Both the position numbers and the translations under genes were made by a program. A DNA stretch of 62,704 nt, from contig JAWXAT010000028.1 in assembly GCA_034439615.1 (NCBI GenBank), positions 1-62,704 of the forward strand. The letters are read 5' to 3'. The DNA comes from Oligoflexia bacterium (lineage in GTDB: Bacteria > Bdellovibrionota > Bdellovibrionia > JABDDW01). This document shows positions 7,377 through 15,915 of the stretch, piece after piece. The notes under the pieces were generated by a model. It saw only the letters and a list, made by a program, of their open reading frames with translations, did not search any database and had not been told where the DNA came from. Position 1 is the stretch's first letter. The number at the start of each line of letters is the position of its first letter.

Positions 7377-9623
7377 TTATGATAAAGCGCTGGTAAATAA
7401 CATTTCGCGGTACTTCGGAAGTGGCCATAATTCATCAGCAACTAAGCGCTCTGCATGATCACAGGCATCGCGCAGTTTAGCCGCACTTGGAACTGCGTTG
7501 GTTGCGATAAATTTCATCTTTTGTGATTCATCATGGCCTTCACGGCTTTTAGTGATGAGTGCTTCTAAATCATCAAGGCCCGTTAAAACTTCTTCAAAAA
7601 CATGTTCTAAAGTTTTTAGACGTTCTGAATGGACCTTTTTTAAAGACGCATTGGTAATAGCTGAGTTAGTGGCTTGAAGCTGTCTCAGTTGTTTCTCAAT
7701 TGCTGGAATCACATGACTCGTTGTGAGTTCACTTAATGTCATAAGCTCAATCTCAAGAGTCTTCACGTATCTTTCAACAGCAATATGATAACGACTTGCG
7801 ATCTCTTCTGTTGAGAGCACTTTTTGTTCTGATAAAAAAGCTGTGGCTTTTGTGTCTTTAAAGACTTCAAGCGCTTCAGCTGAAGTATTCAAAATTGGAA
7901 GGCCCCGTTTTTTAGCTTCTTTACGCCATTCTTCAGAGTAACCATTTCCTTCAAAGCGGATGTTTTTTGTTTCTTTAACATACTCTCTGATCATCTCCAT
8001 GACCGCTTCGTCACGAGTTGGTTTTTTCTTAAGCAGCTCTTTTAAACGACTGCTTGCTTCTTTAAATGACTGCGCAACCGCGGCGTTGAGAATAGACATC
8101 GGTACGGCCACGTTCGCAGAGGAACCAACGGCTCTAAATTCAAATTTATTCCCCGTGAATGCAAAGGGGCTGGTGCGATTACGATCAGTATAGTCTTTAG
8201 AAATATTAGGAACTTTACTCACACCTAGATCGATGAGTTGACTTTCAGTGGCTTGAGCAACTTCACCAGCTTCAATGCTATCTAAAATTTCACCAAGTAA
8301 ACTGCCTAAGAACACAGAAATAATCGCTGGCGGCGCTTCATTTGCACCGAGTCTGTGATCATTACCCGGGGTAGCAATGGAGGCTCTAATTACAGCTGAA
8401 TTATCATTAACCGCTTTAAGTATAATCGATAATACGGCTAAAAATCTTAAGTTTTGGTGAGGTGTGATTCCTGGTTCAAGCAAGTTCTCACCCTTGTCAT
8501 TACTCATTGACCAGTTATTGTGTTTTCCTGATCCGTTGATTCCGGCAAAAGGTTTTTCATGCAGTAAACACACAAGGCCATGGCGAAGAGCAGTTCGTCT
8601 GATAACTTCCATACTTAAAAGATTGTGGTCTGTTGAGATATTTACGTCTTCAAATATGGGAGCTAATTCATATTGGGCGGGAGCAACTTCATTGTGACGG
8701 GTCTTAATGGGGATCCCTAATTTATAAAGTTCAAACTCAGCTTCTTGCATGAAATTTAAAATTCGACGTGGGATTGATCCGAAATAATGATCTTCAAGTT
8801 GTTGACCACGTGTTGAAGGGGAGCCTAAAAGTGTGCGACCTGTCATGATAAGATCGGGTCTGAGAGCGACATAGTTTTTATCTATGAGAAAATATTCTTG
8901 TTCAGCGCCCAAAGTTGCAGTGATGCGTTTAACATCGACATCGCCAATGAGCTTTAAAAACTCACAAGCTTCATTTGATAGGGCTTCAACTGATCTTAAA
9001 AGTGGAGTTTTATTATCTAAAGCTTGGCCGTGGTAACCGACAAACACAGTAGGAATACAAAGTGTTTTTCCGCCTTCATCTTCGATGATAAATAATGGAG
9101 AGCTGGGATCCCAGGCCGTATAACCTCGAGCTTCAAATGTGGATCTCATTCCGCCAGAAGGAAAACTTGAGGCATCAGGTTCACCTTGAATAAGTTGCCC
9201 CCCAGTGAAACGCTCAATGACTCTTAGTTCTGAGTGATGATTGTATTGAATGGTTATAAACGCATCATGTTTTTCAGCTGTGAGGCCAGTCATGGGTTGA
9301 AACCAGTGGCAAAAGTGAGTTGCCCCTTTACTTACGGCCCATTCTTTAATGGCTGTGGCGATTGATTCAGCTGTTTCTTTTTGAAGTTTTTTGCCTTTAT
9401 CAAGTGTGGCAAGTAAACCTTGATATGCATCTTTTGGAAGTTTTTCGCGCATGTGAGCAAGGCCAAATGTGTTTATACCAAAGTATTCCGATATGGGTGC
9501 CGGTTTACCATTAGCAGAGGTCATCTTTTCAATCTTTCTTTGTGGTGAATTTATTGCTGATTTAAGTGCTGTGAAACGTTCCGATGAGGGCGAGGATTCA
9601 GGGCCAAGGCCAGTGGTCTCCAT
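7377..9623 (-). CDS. glnN: Type III glutamine synthetase
   Basis: It catalyses ATP-dependent amidation of glutamate with ammonia. The length (748 residues) and motifs fit the GSIII class rather than GSI/GSII: LGAEQEYFLI near 238-247, NEVAPAQYE at 311-319 and the ATP/glutamate region KPFAGINGSGKHNN at 357-370. The C-terminal 200 residues are the helical GSIII extension. The ATG at 9623 has AAAGGA upstream; an internal ATG at residue 34 is less likely. It stands alone between a leader with repeated TCTAAGA boxes and its own terminator. I see no GSI adenylylation site, as expected for the class. Confidence 0.95.
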   Translation of the reverse strand: METTGLGPESSPSSERFTALKSAINSPQRKIEKMTSANGKPAPISEYFGINTFGLAHMREKLPKDAYQGLLATLDKGKKLQKETAESIATAIKEWAVSKGATHFCHWFQPMTGLTAEKHDAFITIQYNHHSELRVIERFTGGQLIQGEPDASSFPSGGMRSTFEARGYTAWDPSSPLFIIEDEGGKTLCIPTVFVGYHGQALDNKTPLLRSVEALSNEACEFLKLIGDVDVKRITATLGAEQEYFLIDKNYVALRPDLIMTGRTLLGSPSTRGQQLEDHYFGSIPRRILNFMQEAEFELYKLGIPIKTRHNEVAPAQYELAPIFEDVNISTDHNLLSMEVIRRTALRHGLVCLLHEKPFAGINGSGKHNNWSMSNDKGENLLEPGITPHQNLRFLAVLSIILKAVNDNSAVIRASIATPGNDHRLGANEAPPAIISVFLGSLLGEILDSIEAGEVAQATESQLIDLGVSKVPNISKDYTDRNRTSPFAFTGNKFEFRAVGSSANVAVPMSILNAAVAQSFKEASSRLKELLKKKPTRDEAVMEMIREYVKETKNIRFEGNGYSEEWRKEAKKRGLPILNTSAEALEVFKDTKATAFLSEQKVLSTEEIASRYHIAVERYVKTLEIELMTLSELTTSHVIPAIEKQLRQLQATNSAITNASLKKVHSERLKTLEHVFEEVLTGLDDLEALITKSREGHDESQKMKFIATNAVPSAAKLRDACDHAERLVADELWPLPKYREMLFTSALS

Positions 9624-9664
9624 AGGAGGTATCCTTTCAGTTGAGATCTCATAGAATCAAAAAC

Positions 9665-9716
9665 TCTAAGAAATCAGTTTAACGTCTTTACATCTCTAAG
9701 AATTACCACTCTTAGA
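9665..9716. promoter_or_regulatory. TCTAAGA boxes upstream of glutamine synthetase
   Basis: Three boxes lie in the 5' region: TCTAAGA at 9665 and 9695, and the inverted TCTTAGA at 9710-9716. The last two form an inverted repeat with an 8-base spacer. This resembles an operator for a dimeric regulator; the factor is unknown. Confidence 0.35.
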
Positions 9717-9777
9717 AATGAAATCTTCTTGAGCTAAGTATGTCGAGGCTGGCTTTTGAGGTCAAGTGGTGAATATT

Positions 9778-10224
9778 TTATTTTGAATGAAGGATCCCTT
9801 TCATCACCATGTGATGTCCTGCATTAGTACAAATGTAGGGGTAATCACCAGCCGGAGGGGCTGTGAAGGTGATGGTGTCTTGGCCACCGGGTTCTACTAA
9901 GCGGGTGTGGGCTAGAACTGCTGGATCATCAGGAACAAATTGTTTTGCCTTGCCGACTTTGATTCCAGCAAGACCAATATCATTCTCTTTACCTTTTTGT
10001 GTGAGCAGCCAATTATGTTCAAGTGTCGTTGAAGGGTTTTTAAAAATAAGTGTTACTTTTTCGCCAGCTTTTACGGTGAGTTCTGTTTTATCAAACTGCA
10101 TGGATTCGCCGATTACAGAAAGTGTTGGGGTATTATTGATGCTGTTAGCTGCGTTATTATCTGATTTTTTTGTACATGAAGTAATGGCCAAAAAAGTAAT
10201 TAATATAAGTGTGATTTTTTGCAT
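9778..10224 (-). CDS. Azurin/auracyanin-like cupredoxin lipoprotein
   Basis: This is a small blue copper protein tethered by a lipobox (LAITSC, Cys17). The mature cupredoxin fold spans residues 40-148. Type I copper ligands are visible as His70 (LEHNW) and Cys132, His137, Met141 in the spacing C-x4-H-x3-M, as in azurin and auracyanin. Such proteins carry electrons in the periplasm; auracyanin is a known partner of alternative complex III. Since the ACIII/caa3 operon lies nearby on the same strand, a shuttle role is a reasonable inference. The gene has its own predicted promoter. Confidence 0.88.
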   Translation of the reverse strand: MQKITLILITFLAITSCTKKSDNNAANSINNTPTLSVIGESMQFDKTELTVKAGEKVTLIFKNPSTTLEHNWLLTQKGKENDIGLAGIKVGKAKQFVPDDPAVLAHTRLVEPGGQDTITFTAPPAGDYPYICTNAGHHMVMKGILHSK

Positions 10225-10258
10225 AAAAAGTCCTCTTTGAAAATGAATTGCTATGTCT

Positions 10259-10287
10259 TATTTATGTCGGCAAAAGGGACAAGTCAA
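10259..10287 (-). promoter_or_regulatory. Predicted promoter of the cupredoxin gene
   Basis: On the minus strand TTGACT (10287-10282) is separated by 17 bases from TAAATA (10264-10259), about 35 bases before the start codon. Confidence 0.45.
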
Positions 10288-10289
10288 CA

Positions 10290-10341
10290 GTGTCACAGTG
10301 TCACGCAGTGTAAAATAGTTCCCCTTTAAGTCATAGTGTCA
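10290..10341 (-). promoter_or_regulatory. Repeated TGACAC motifs upstream of the cupredoxin gene
   Basis: On the minus strand TGACAC occurs at 10295-10290, 10303-10298 and 10341-10336, just upstream of the predicted cupredoxin promoter. The same hexamer is doubled upstream of the sco/cox genes. A shared respiratory regulator is possible. Confidence 0.35.
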
Positions 10342-10476
10342 AAAAAAAATGACTGCTAAATCTAAAAAATAGCCTTCAAATGTAGTAAAGGCCTAGCTAA
10401 TACACAAAGCAGTGGCATTGGGGTTGCTACTAATCCTAAACATACAGTTAGCCGGTTAGCAGTATTAGGAGCATTT

Positions 10477-11535
10477 GTGCCATCAGTAGTGTTGTCAATT
10501 TTAGTAATACTTATAACCTTAATTACAATGCTGGCTTCGCCAAAGTCTCAGGCTGGAATTAAAAACAAATTTTGTATTTTTATATTTGAAGTATTAAATT
10601 CTGATAAAGCACAGCTCTATAAATTTAAAGAAATTCAAGAGATGTATTTATCAAATGCAGAGATACTTCATAAAAATCATAAGCCAATCATTATGCGACG
10701 TAATGAGCTGCATCTTGATCAAAGACTGTTTTCTTTGACAAGTTTCGGCATAAAACCAAATCAAAGTGAAAGAGAATATAATATTGAATTACTGAATGCT
10801 CAGGCAGAACTTGAGTTTAGTAGATATATAGGTTTAGCCCTAGAACTTGATGGTTTTAATGCTCATATGGATTCTTTAAATGAATCATATAATAAAGTTA
10901 AACATCTTATACCTCATGCGACCATTGAGCCTGATTTTCATAGATCGGGGTATCTCTACAGTGAAATTCATCAAACAGTTAAATTAATTAGTGCAAATGA
11001 ATCAGAAATGAAAGTGTCAGAAAAAGAAATTGCTGGAATTTTAAAAAGTTTAACTAACGAAGTAGAGCATAATGGGCGTGATCTAAATGTTGATAAAAGA
11101 GACTCTGATGAAGTTGTTCGAGAGATAATTTCTCGTGCGCGTATCTATGACTATAGTGTCTCTGAATATTTATTAGAGGTTAGCTATGATTTAAATATGT
11201 TTAAACGATTTATTGATAACACTCAAAAAGAATTAATAAAAATCAAATCAATAAAAGCTGATTCATATAAAGAGATAGAAGCAAAAGCTATTAGTAAAAA
11301 AGATTTTTTATTAAGATTAGCTTTTTTTCAAAAACAGTTGGCGAGCTTAGAGCTTAGGCATTTTGTATTGCGGCTATCTACATATTTTGAGTTTATTGAT
11401 AAATCAGTTGCCGCTAATTTAAAAATAAAAGGACAAATTCCAAAAAATAAGGTCTCTGAATTTCAAAAACTACTTAAACAATATAAAGCTAAAAGCATTG
11501 AATTTACCCAGACAATGCTGGATCTTCCGATTTAA
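10477..11535 (+). CDS. Exported coiled-coil protein, unknown function
   Basis: It encodes 352 residues with GTG start and AGGAG five bases upstream. Residues 1-26 are a signal peptide or membrane anchor (SVVLSILVILITLITML... KSQA). The rest is charged and helix-rich with long Lys/Glu/Leu stretches (for example residues 60-130 and 240-300), suggesting coiled coil in the periplasm. Base composition is more A+T-rich than the respiratory genes beside it. No known domain was recognised. It is convergent with the coxD fusion gene. Confidence 0.7.
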   Translation: MPSVVLSILVILITLITMLASPKSQAGIKNKFCIFIFEVLNSDKAQLYKFKEIQEMYLSNAEILHKNHKPIIMRRNELHLDQRLFSLTSFGIKPNQSEREYNIELLNAQAELEFSRYIGLALELDGFNAHMDSLNESYNKVKHLIPHATIEPDFHRSGYLYSEIHQTVKLISANESEMKVSEKEIAGILKSLTNEVEHNGRDLNVDKRDSDEVVREIISRARIYDYSVSEYLLEVSYDLNMFKRFIDNTQKELIKIKSIKADSYKEIEAKAISKKDFLLRLAFFQKQLASLELRHFVLRLSTYFEFIDKSVAANLKIKGQIPKNKVSEFQKLLKQYKAKSIEFTQTMLDLPI

Positions 11536-11561
11536 AAATAATCTAAAGTAATGCTTTTGCT

Positions 11562-12662
11562 TTATTTTGTCGTCAAAAGTTTCACATAGGCGTGAAGATC
11601 TGACCACTCTTGATTTGAGAAATTTGACATTCCTGGCATCCCGCTACCTGGAAAACCGTGAGAGACTACATTTACAAATGCTCCACGATCTCCAACCCAA
11701 GAACCTTGTGCATCTACCCAGCTTTTAGAAATAAACTGCACAGGTGGGTTAAGGCCAATATTAACCACAGGTGCACCCATTGCACTTAAGCCGTGGCACT
11801 GAGCGCATTGCTGGCTAAATATCTTTGCCCCTGGGTGATTTGGGCTTCTTACTTCTTGCTCAGGAAATGGAACCTGATCACGCTCTGCCATGTTTTCTAA
11901 TACAACATCAATGTGAGCTGTTTGTTGAACTTTCTCAACAACACTTGAGCCGCCTAAAAGGCCGGCCGCTTTTAAATCTTCATCTGTATCAGCTGGAGTT
12001 TTTGGAGATAGACTACGCACGTAGTGAACGAGTGCATAACGATCTTCAGCAGATAAACCCGCATATGCAGCCATGCCTGTGCCGGGGGATCCTTTAGTAA
12101 TTGTCGTAAACACACGTGTGGGGGATGCGCCAAATTTCCAAATGCCACTAGTGAAATCACGTGGTTTTGGATTCAGTGCAGCAGCAGCGGCTCCATCACC
12201 TTGACCGTTAGCTCCGTGACAAGTAGCACATTGAACAGCATAGAGTGTTTTGCCTTTTGCTATTTGATCTGGAGTAGAAATTCTTAGTTTATTGAGAACA
12301 TCAGGCCCTGCTACAGCAGCCGCATTTGCACTTGTGTCTATTTGTAGTGGAGCTACATTGGGTCTGAATAAAAGATCACTTGCAGTGATGATAATAAAAA
12401 TCGCTAGAAAAACAAACGAACATAAAAAAGTGACTTTGTTAAATAGGTTGTCATATTTGAGCTGCATGAAAATCGCTATGACAAGACCTGCTTTAAGTGT
12501 CGCAATGCCCATTGCGACAACCATGTTAAACATTCCAAAATCAAACAAAGATGTTACAACTGTTAATATCGTAAGGCCTATAAGTCCTGCAAAGACCTTA
12601 TGATATAAGGGAAATGGTGTTACATGGTGTTTATGTTCGTCATGATTATGATTGTCGCTCAT
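11562..12662 (-). CDS. Cytochrome c oxidase subunit IV fused to two cytochrome c domains
   Basis: It encodes 366 residues. Residues 1-105 are a prokaryotic COX4 (CoxD/CtaF-type) module with a His-rich N-terminus and three membrane segments. Two class I cytochrome c domains follow on the periplasmic side, with CATCH at 145-149 and CAQCH at 286-290. Each has a downstream Met candidate axial ligand (GTGMAAY and GSGMPGM). The start is taken at ATG 12662, with GGATGAGA upstream; a TTG 12 bases earlier overlaps coxC and its own RBS. As the last gene of the cox cluster it likely adds extra electron-entry haems to the caa3 oxidase. Separate subunit IV is the usual arrangement, so this fusion is notable. 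Confidence 0.88.
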   Translation of the reverse strand: MSDNHNHDEHKHHVTPFPLYHKVFAGLIGLTILTVVTSLFDFGMFNMVVAMGIATLKAGLVIAIFMQLKYDNLFNKVTFLCSFVFLAIFIIITASDLLFRPNVAPLQIDTSANAAAVAGPDVLNKLRISTPDQIAKGKTLYAVQCATCHGANGQGDGAAAAALNPKPRDFTSGIWKFGASPTRVFTTITKGSPGTGMAAYAGLSAEDRYALVHYVRSLSPKTPADTDEDLKAAGLLGGSSVVEKVQQTAHIDVVLENMAERDQVPFPEQEVRSPNHPGAKIFSQQCAQCHGLSAMGAPVVNIGLNPPVQFISKSWVDAQGSWVGDRGAFVNVVSHGFPGSGMPGMSNFSNQEWSDLHAYVKLLTTK

Positions 12663-12666
12663 GATC

Positions 12667-13335
12667 TCATCCAATCAGATAAAGTAGTGGGAACAAATAA
12701 ATCCAAATTAAGTCTACTAAATGCCAAAATAATGCGGTTAATTCAACCGGTGTAAAATAATTCTCGTTAAAATCGCCTCGCCTTGTGCGCCACAAAACCC
12801 AAGCGATAATACCCATACCAATAGTGACGTGAATTCCGTGAAGACCCGTCATCATAAAATAGAGTGAGAAAAATAAACCCGGATTAGCTGATTCAAAGCC
12901 TTTAAACGTAAAATATTTTGCAGTTAAAAGACCTTCGTGAAATTTATGTGAATACTCAAAATATTTTACCACCATAAAAGTGGCCGCACACGCCAAGGTG
13001 ATCCAGAGCATTTGCACCGCACGTTTACGATTATTACGCTGAACATACCCTACAGCTTTTGCCATCGTGAGACTGCTCAAAAGTAAAACGATCGTATTTA
13101 AGCCACCAAGCCATTTATTTAAATGGAGACTGGCTTCGTGAAACATCTCAGGGTTAAGTGCTCGAAACATTACATAAGCCACAAATAAAACGCCAAATGT
13201 CAAAACCTCTGTGACTAGAAATAGCCACATTCCAAATTTTGAAGCGTCAAATTCATGAAATGCACTTTGAAAGTGATGAGGAATAACGTGATTTGTTCCC
13301 TCAACGACATGAGGCTTGTGTTCGTCAGAACTCAT
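12667..13335 (-). CDS. coxC: Cytochrome c oxidase subunit III
   Basis: It encodes 222 residues and five membrane segments, the short caa3-type subunit III. Family hallmarks are KFGMWLFLVTEVLTFG near residue 35, LLLSSLTMAKAV, and the C-terminal FYFTxVELTALFWHLVDLIWIYLFPLLY-like segment with GLHGIHVTIG. It stabilises subunit I in the inner membrane. Its ATG overlaps the coxA stop by four bases, so translation is coupled. Confidence 0.94.
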   Translation of the reverse strand: MSSDEHKPHVVEGTNHVIPHHFQSAFHEFDASKFGMWLFLVTEVLTFGVLFVAYVMFRALNPEMFHEASLHLNKWLGGLNTIVLLLSSLTMAKAVGYVQRNNRKRAVQMLWITLACAATFMVVKYFEYSHKFHEGLLTAKYFTFKGFESANPGLFFSLYFMMTGLHGIHVTIGMGIIAWVLWRTRRGDFNENYFTPVELTALFWHLVDLIWIYLFPLLYLIG

Positions 13336-14948
13336 GAATGTCCTCCATGTGCTGGTGGTGTTCCATACGGATAGGGTTCTGTAATGATTGGATCAGAAAT
13401 AAAATTTTCAGTTGGAGGAGGTGATGAAATTGTCCATTCAAGAGATTTTGCTCCCCATGGATTCATCGGTGCCTTTTTTCCACGTTTTAGTGAATAAAAT
13501 AAAATTCCCATCGTGAGTAAGAAGCTTAAGGCGATAAACCAAGAACCTACTGTTGAGACAATGTGAAGTGGTTGATATCTTGGCATGTAATCAAAATAAC
13601 GTCGTGGCATGCCTAGATTACCTAAAATAAATTGCGAACCAAACGTTACGTTAAAACCGATAAACATGATTGCTGCACTTATGCGACCTAATTTCTCATT
13701 ATACATGACCCCAAACATCTTAGGCCACCAGTAGTAAAGGCCACCAAACATCGCCATGACTGTGCCACCCATCATGACGTAATGAAAATGGGCCACTACA
13801 AAGTATGTGTCATGGAGATGTACTGAAACTGAAAGTGCTATGTGAAAAAGGCCTGTCAAACCGCCAATTGAAAACATGAAGATAAAACACATGGCGTAGA
13901 GCATGGGTGTATCCCAAGAGACTTGGCCTTTGTACATGGTTACAACCCAGTTGATGATCTTAATTGCTGTGGGTACACCAATGATGATTGTCGCAACTGA
14001 GAAGAGCATGCTGGCTAAATAAGATTGGCCACTTACGAACATATGGTGACCCCAAACAATAAAACTAGCAAAAGCGATAGCTAAACTTGAATACGCAATT
14101 GGCTTGTAGCCAAAAATTGTTTTTTTAGAAAATGCAGGAATAATTTCTGAAATAATAGCCATTCCTGGAACAATCATAATGTAAACAGCAGGATGAGAAT
14201 AAAACCAAAAGAAATGCTGAAACAAAATTGGATCCCCACCAAGTGTAGGGTCAAAAAAACCAATACCAAACACACGTTCCATTACAAGAAGTATAACGGT
14301 TAATGCAATAACGGGTGTTGCGATAACTTGAATGATTGCTGTTGCGTAAATGCCCCAGATAAATAAAGGCAACTTATGAAATGTTAAACCAGGAGCTCTC
14401 ATTTTATGAACAGTCGCAATAAAATTTAACCCTGTTAAAATAGAGGAGAAACCCATGACAAACACACCTGTGGCCATAAGTATGACCGCTGTACTTGTGC
14501 GAATACTGTAAGGTGTGTAGAAGGTCCAACCCGTGTCTACTCCGCCAGCGACGATTGATATAACTGCAAGTAGTGCTCCAGCCCATAAAATATAATAACT
14601 TAGTAAATTTAATCTCGGAAATGCGACGTCTTTTGCGCCGATCATAATCGGAAGTAAAAAGTTTCCAAAAGCTGCAGGCACGTTTGGAATGATAAACATA
14701 AAGACCATTATCGCGCCATGAAGAGTGAATGCGATATTGTATTGATTAGGGTCCATGATTGTCTTGGTAGGTGTGAGATGCTCAATTCTAATGAGTAGAG
14801 CGAAAATGCCACCACAAGCGAAGAAAAACAAAGTCGTAAATAGATACATAATGCCGATGCGTTTATGATCTAAGGTATAGAGCCACGACTTAATGCCTTT
14901 TTCTGCATTAAGATAATTTATTTCACCACCACTTACTTGGCTAGACAT
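13332..14948 (-). CDS. coxA: caa3-type cytochrome c oxidase subunit I
   Basis: This is the catalytic haem-copper subunit that reduces oxygen and pumps protons; it has 538 residues and about 12 membrane segments. Haem and CuB ligands are visible: His77 (TLHG), His252 in YSHPAVY, the His301-His302 pair, and the HLHDTYFVVAHFHYV block. The position that is Glu in GHPEV of A1 oxidases is Ala here, preceded by Tyr250-Ser251. That YSHP signature marks the A2 subfamily known from Thermus and Rhodothermus caa3 enzymes. Confidence 0.96.
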   Translation of the reverse strand: MSSQVSGGEINYLNAEKGIKSWLYTLDHKRIGIMYLFTTLFFFACGGIFALLIRIEHLTPTKTIMDPNQYNIAFTLHGAIMVFMFIIPNVPAAFGNFLLPIMIGAKDVAFPRLNLLSYYILWAGALLAVISIVAGGVDTGWTFYTPYSIRTSTAVILMATGVFVMGFSSILTGLNFIATVHKMRAPGLTFHKLPLFIWGIYATAIIQVIATPVIALTVILLVMERVFGIGFFDPTLGGDPILFQHFFWFYSHPAVYIMIVPGMAIISEIIPAFSKKTIFGYKPIAYSSLAIAFASFIVWGHHMFVSGQSYLASMLFSVATIIIGVPTAIKIINWVVTMYKGQVSWDTPMLYAMCFIFMFSIGGLTGLFHIALSVSVHLHDTYFVVAHFHYVMMGGTVMAMFGGLYYWWPKMFGVMYNEKLGRISAAIMFIGFNVTFGSQFILGNLGMPRRYFDYMPRYQPLHIVSTVGSWFIALSFLLTMGILFYSLKRGKKAPMNPWGAKSLEWTISSPPPTENFISDPIITEPYPYGTPPAHGGHS

Positions 14949-14958
14949 CGTTGACTCC

Positions 14959-15915
14959 CTATTTTGATACTGGGCTTAATGTTTTTAAATAAGCCACAAT
15001 TGCATTGATTTCACCTTCATTAAGTAAGCCTTGAAAAGTAGGCATCACTGGGCGAAACCCCTTAACTACTTGACCCGCAGGATTTAATATTGAATTACGT
15101 AAATAATTTTCATCAGCCGTTACCGTTTCACCTGTAGCGAGCTGAACTTTTTTGTTATAGACCGCATTTAAAGCGGGGCCAGCTTTTGATTCAGTGCCAT
15201 TGACTGAATGACAAGCGACGCAATTTCTTTTTTCAAAAAGTTTTTTACCAAGATCTGAAATATTAACTTTTTGCGGATCAACACCCCTGAGCCAAGCTTT
15301 GAATTGTTCTTGTTCTAAAACAATTACTTTTCCTAGCATATTTGAATGAGCGGTACCGCAATACTCTGTACACATGATTTCATGTTCCCCTACATCGGGA
15401 GCTTCAAACCAAAGTGTTGTGTACATACCAGGTACGATGTCTTGTTTGAGTCTAAAATTGGGAACGTAAAATGAATGCAAAACATCAGGTGAGCCCATAA
15501 TGAGTTTTACGGGCATGCCTTTAGGAATATAGAGATCATTGGTTGTAGTTTTACCATTTTGATAAGTAAACTCCCACATCCATTGTTTACCAGTGACACT
15601 GATTTCATAGGCATTATCTGGAATTGCGTAAATTTCATTAAAGCCAATAAGACCCCAAATAAAAATTACGAGAAAAATGGCACCCAAAACAGCTGACACA
15701 ACCCATTCAAATAAAGGGTGACCTTCAATGTAGGGAACTTCACGATCATGATTTGTTTTTCGGTATTTCCAGCCAAAATAAAGCATGGCTGCAATTGTGG
15801 GCACGAGCATAAATACGCTAGCCCAATAAATAAAATCGTATAGCAGATCTATCTTCGGTGCCATCGTAGACGATTGGGGAAGATAAAATTTCAGCTGACG
15901 AATAAAATCCATCAT
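14959..15915 (-). CDS. coxB: Cytochrome c oxidase subunit II with fused cytochrome c (caa3 type)
   Basis: It encodes 318 residues. Two membrane segments (about 30-48 and 70-92) are followed by the periplasmic CuA domain, with ligands His147, Cys182, Glu184, Cys186, His190 and Met193. A C-terminal cytochrome c domain has CVACH at 232-236, which makes the enzyme caa3 type. There is no lipobox or cleavable signal peptide. Its ATG overlaps the sco stop (TAATG), indicating coupling. Electrons should pass from the c haem to CuA and then to subunit I. Confidence 0.95.
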   Translation of the reverse strand: MMDFIRQLKFYLPQSSTMAPKIDLLYDFIYWASVFMLVPTIAAMLYFGWKYRKTNHDREVPYIEGHPLFEWVVSAVLGAIFLVIFIWGLIGFNEIYAIPDNAYEISVTGKQWMWEFTYQNGKTTTNDLYIPKGMPVKLIMGSPDVLHSFYVPNFRLKQDIVPGMYTTLWFEAPDVGEHEIMCTEYCGTAHSNMLGKVIVLEQEQFKAWLRGVDPQKVNISDLGKKLFEKRNCVACHSVNGTESKAGPALNAVYNKKVQLATGETVTADENYLRNSILNPAGQVVKGFRPVMPTFQGLLNEGEINAIVAYLKTLSPVSK

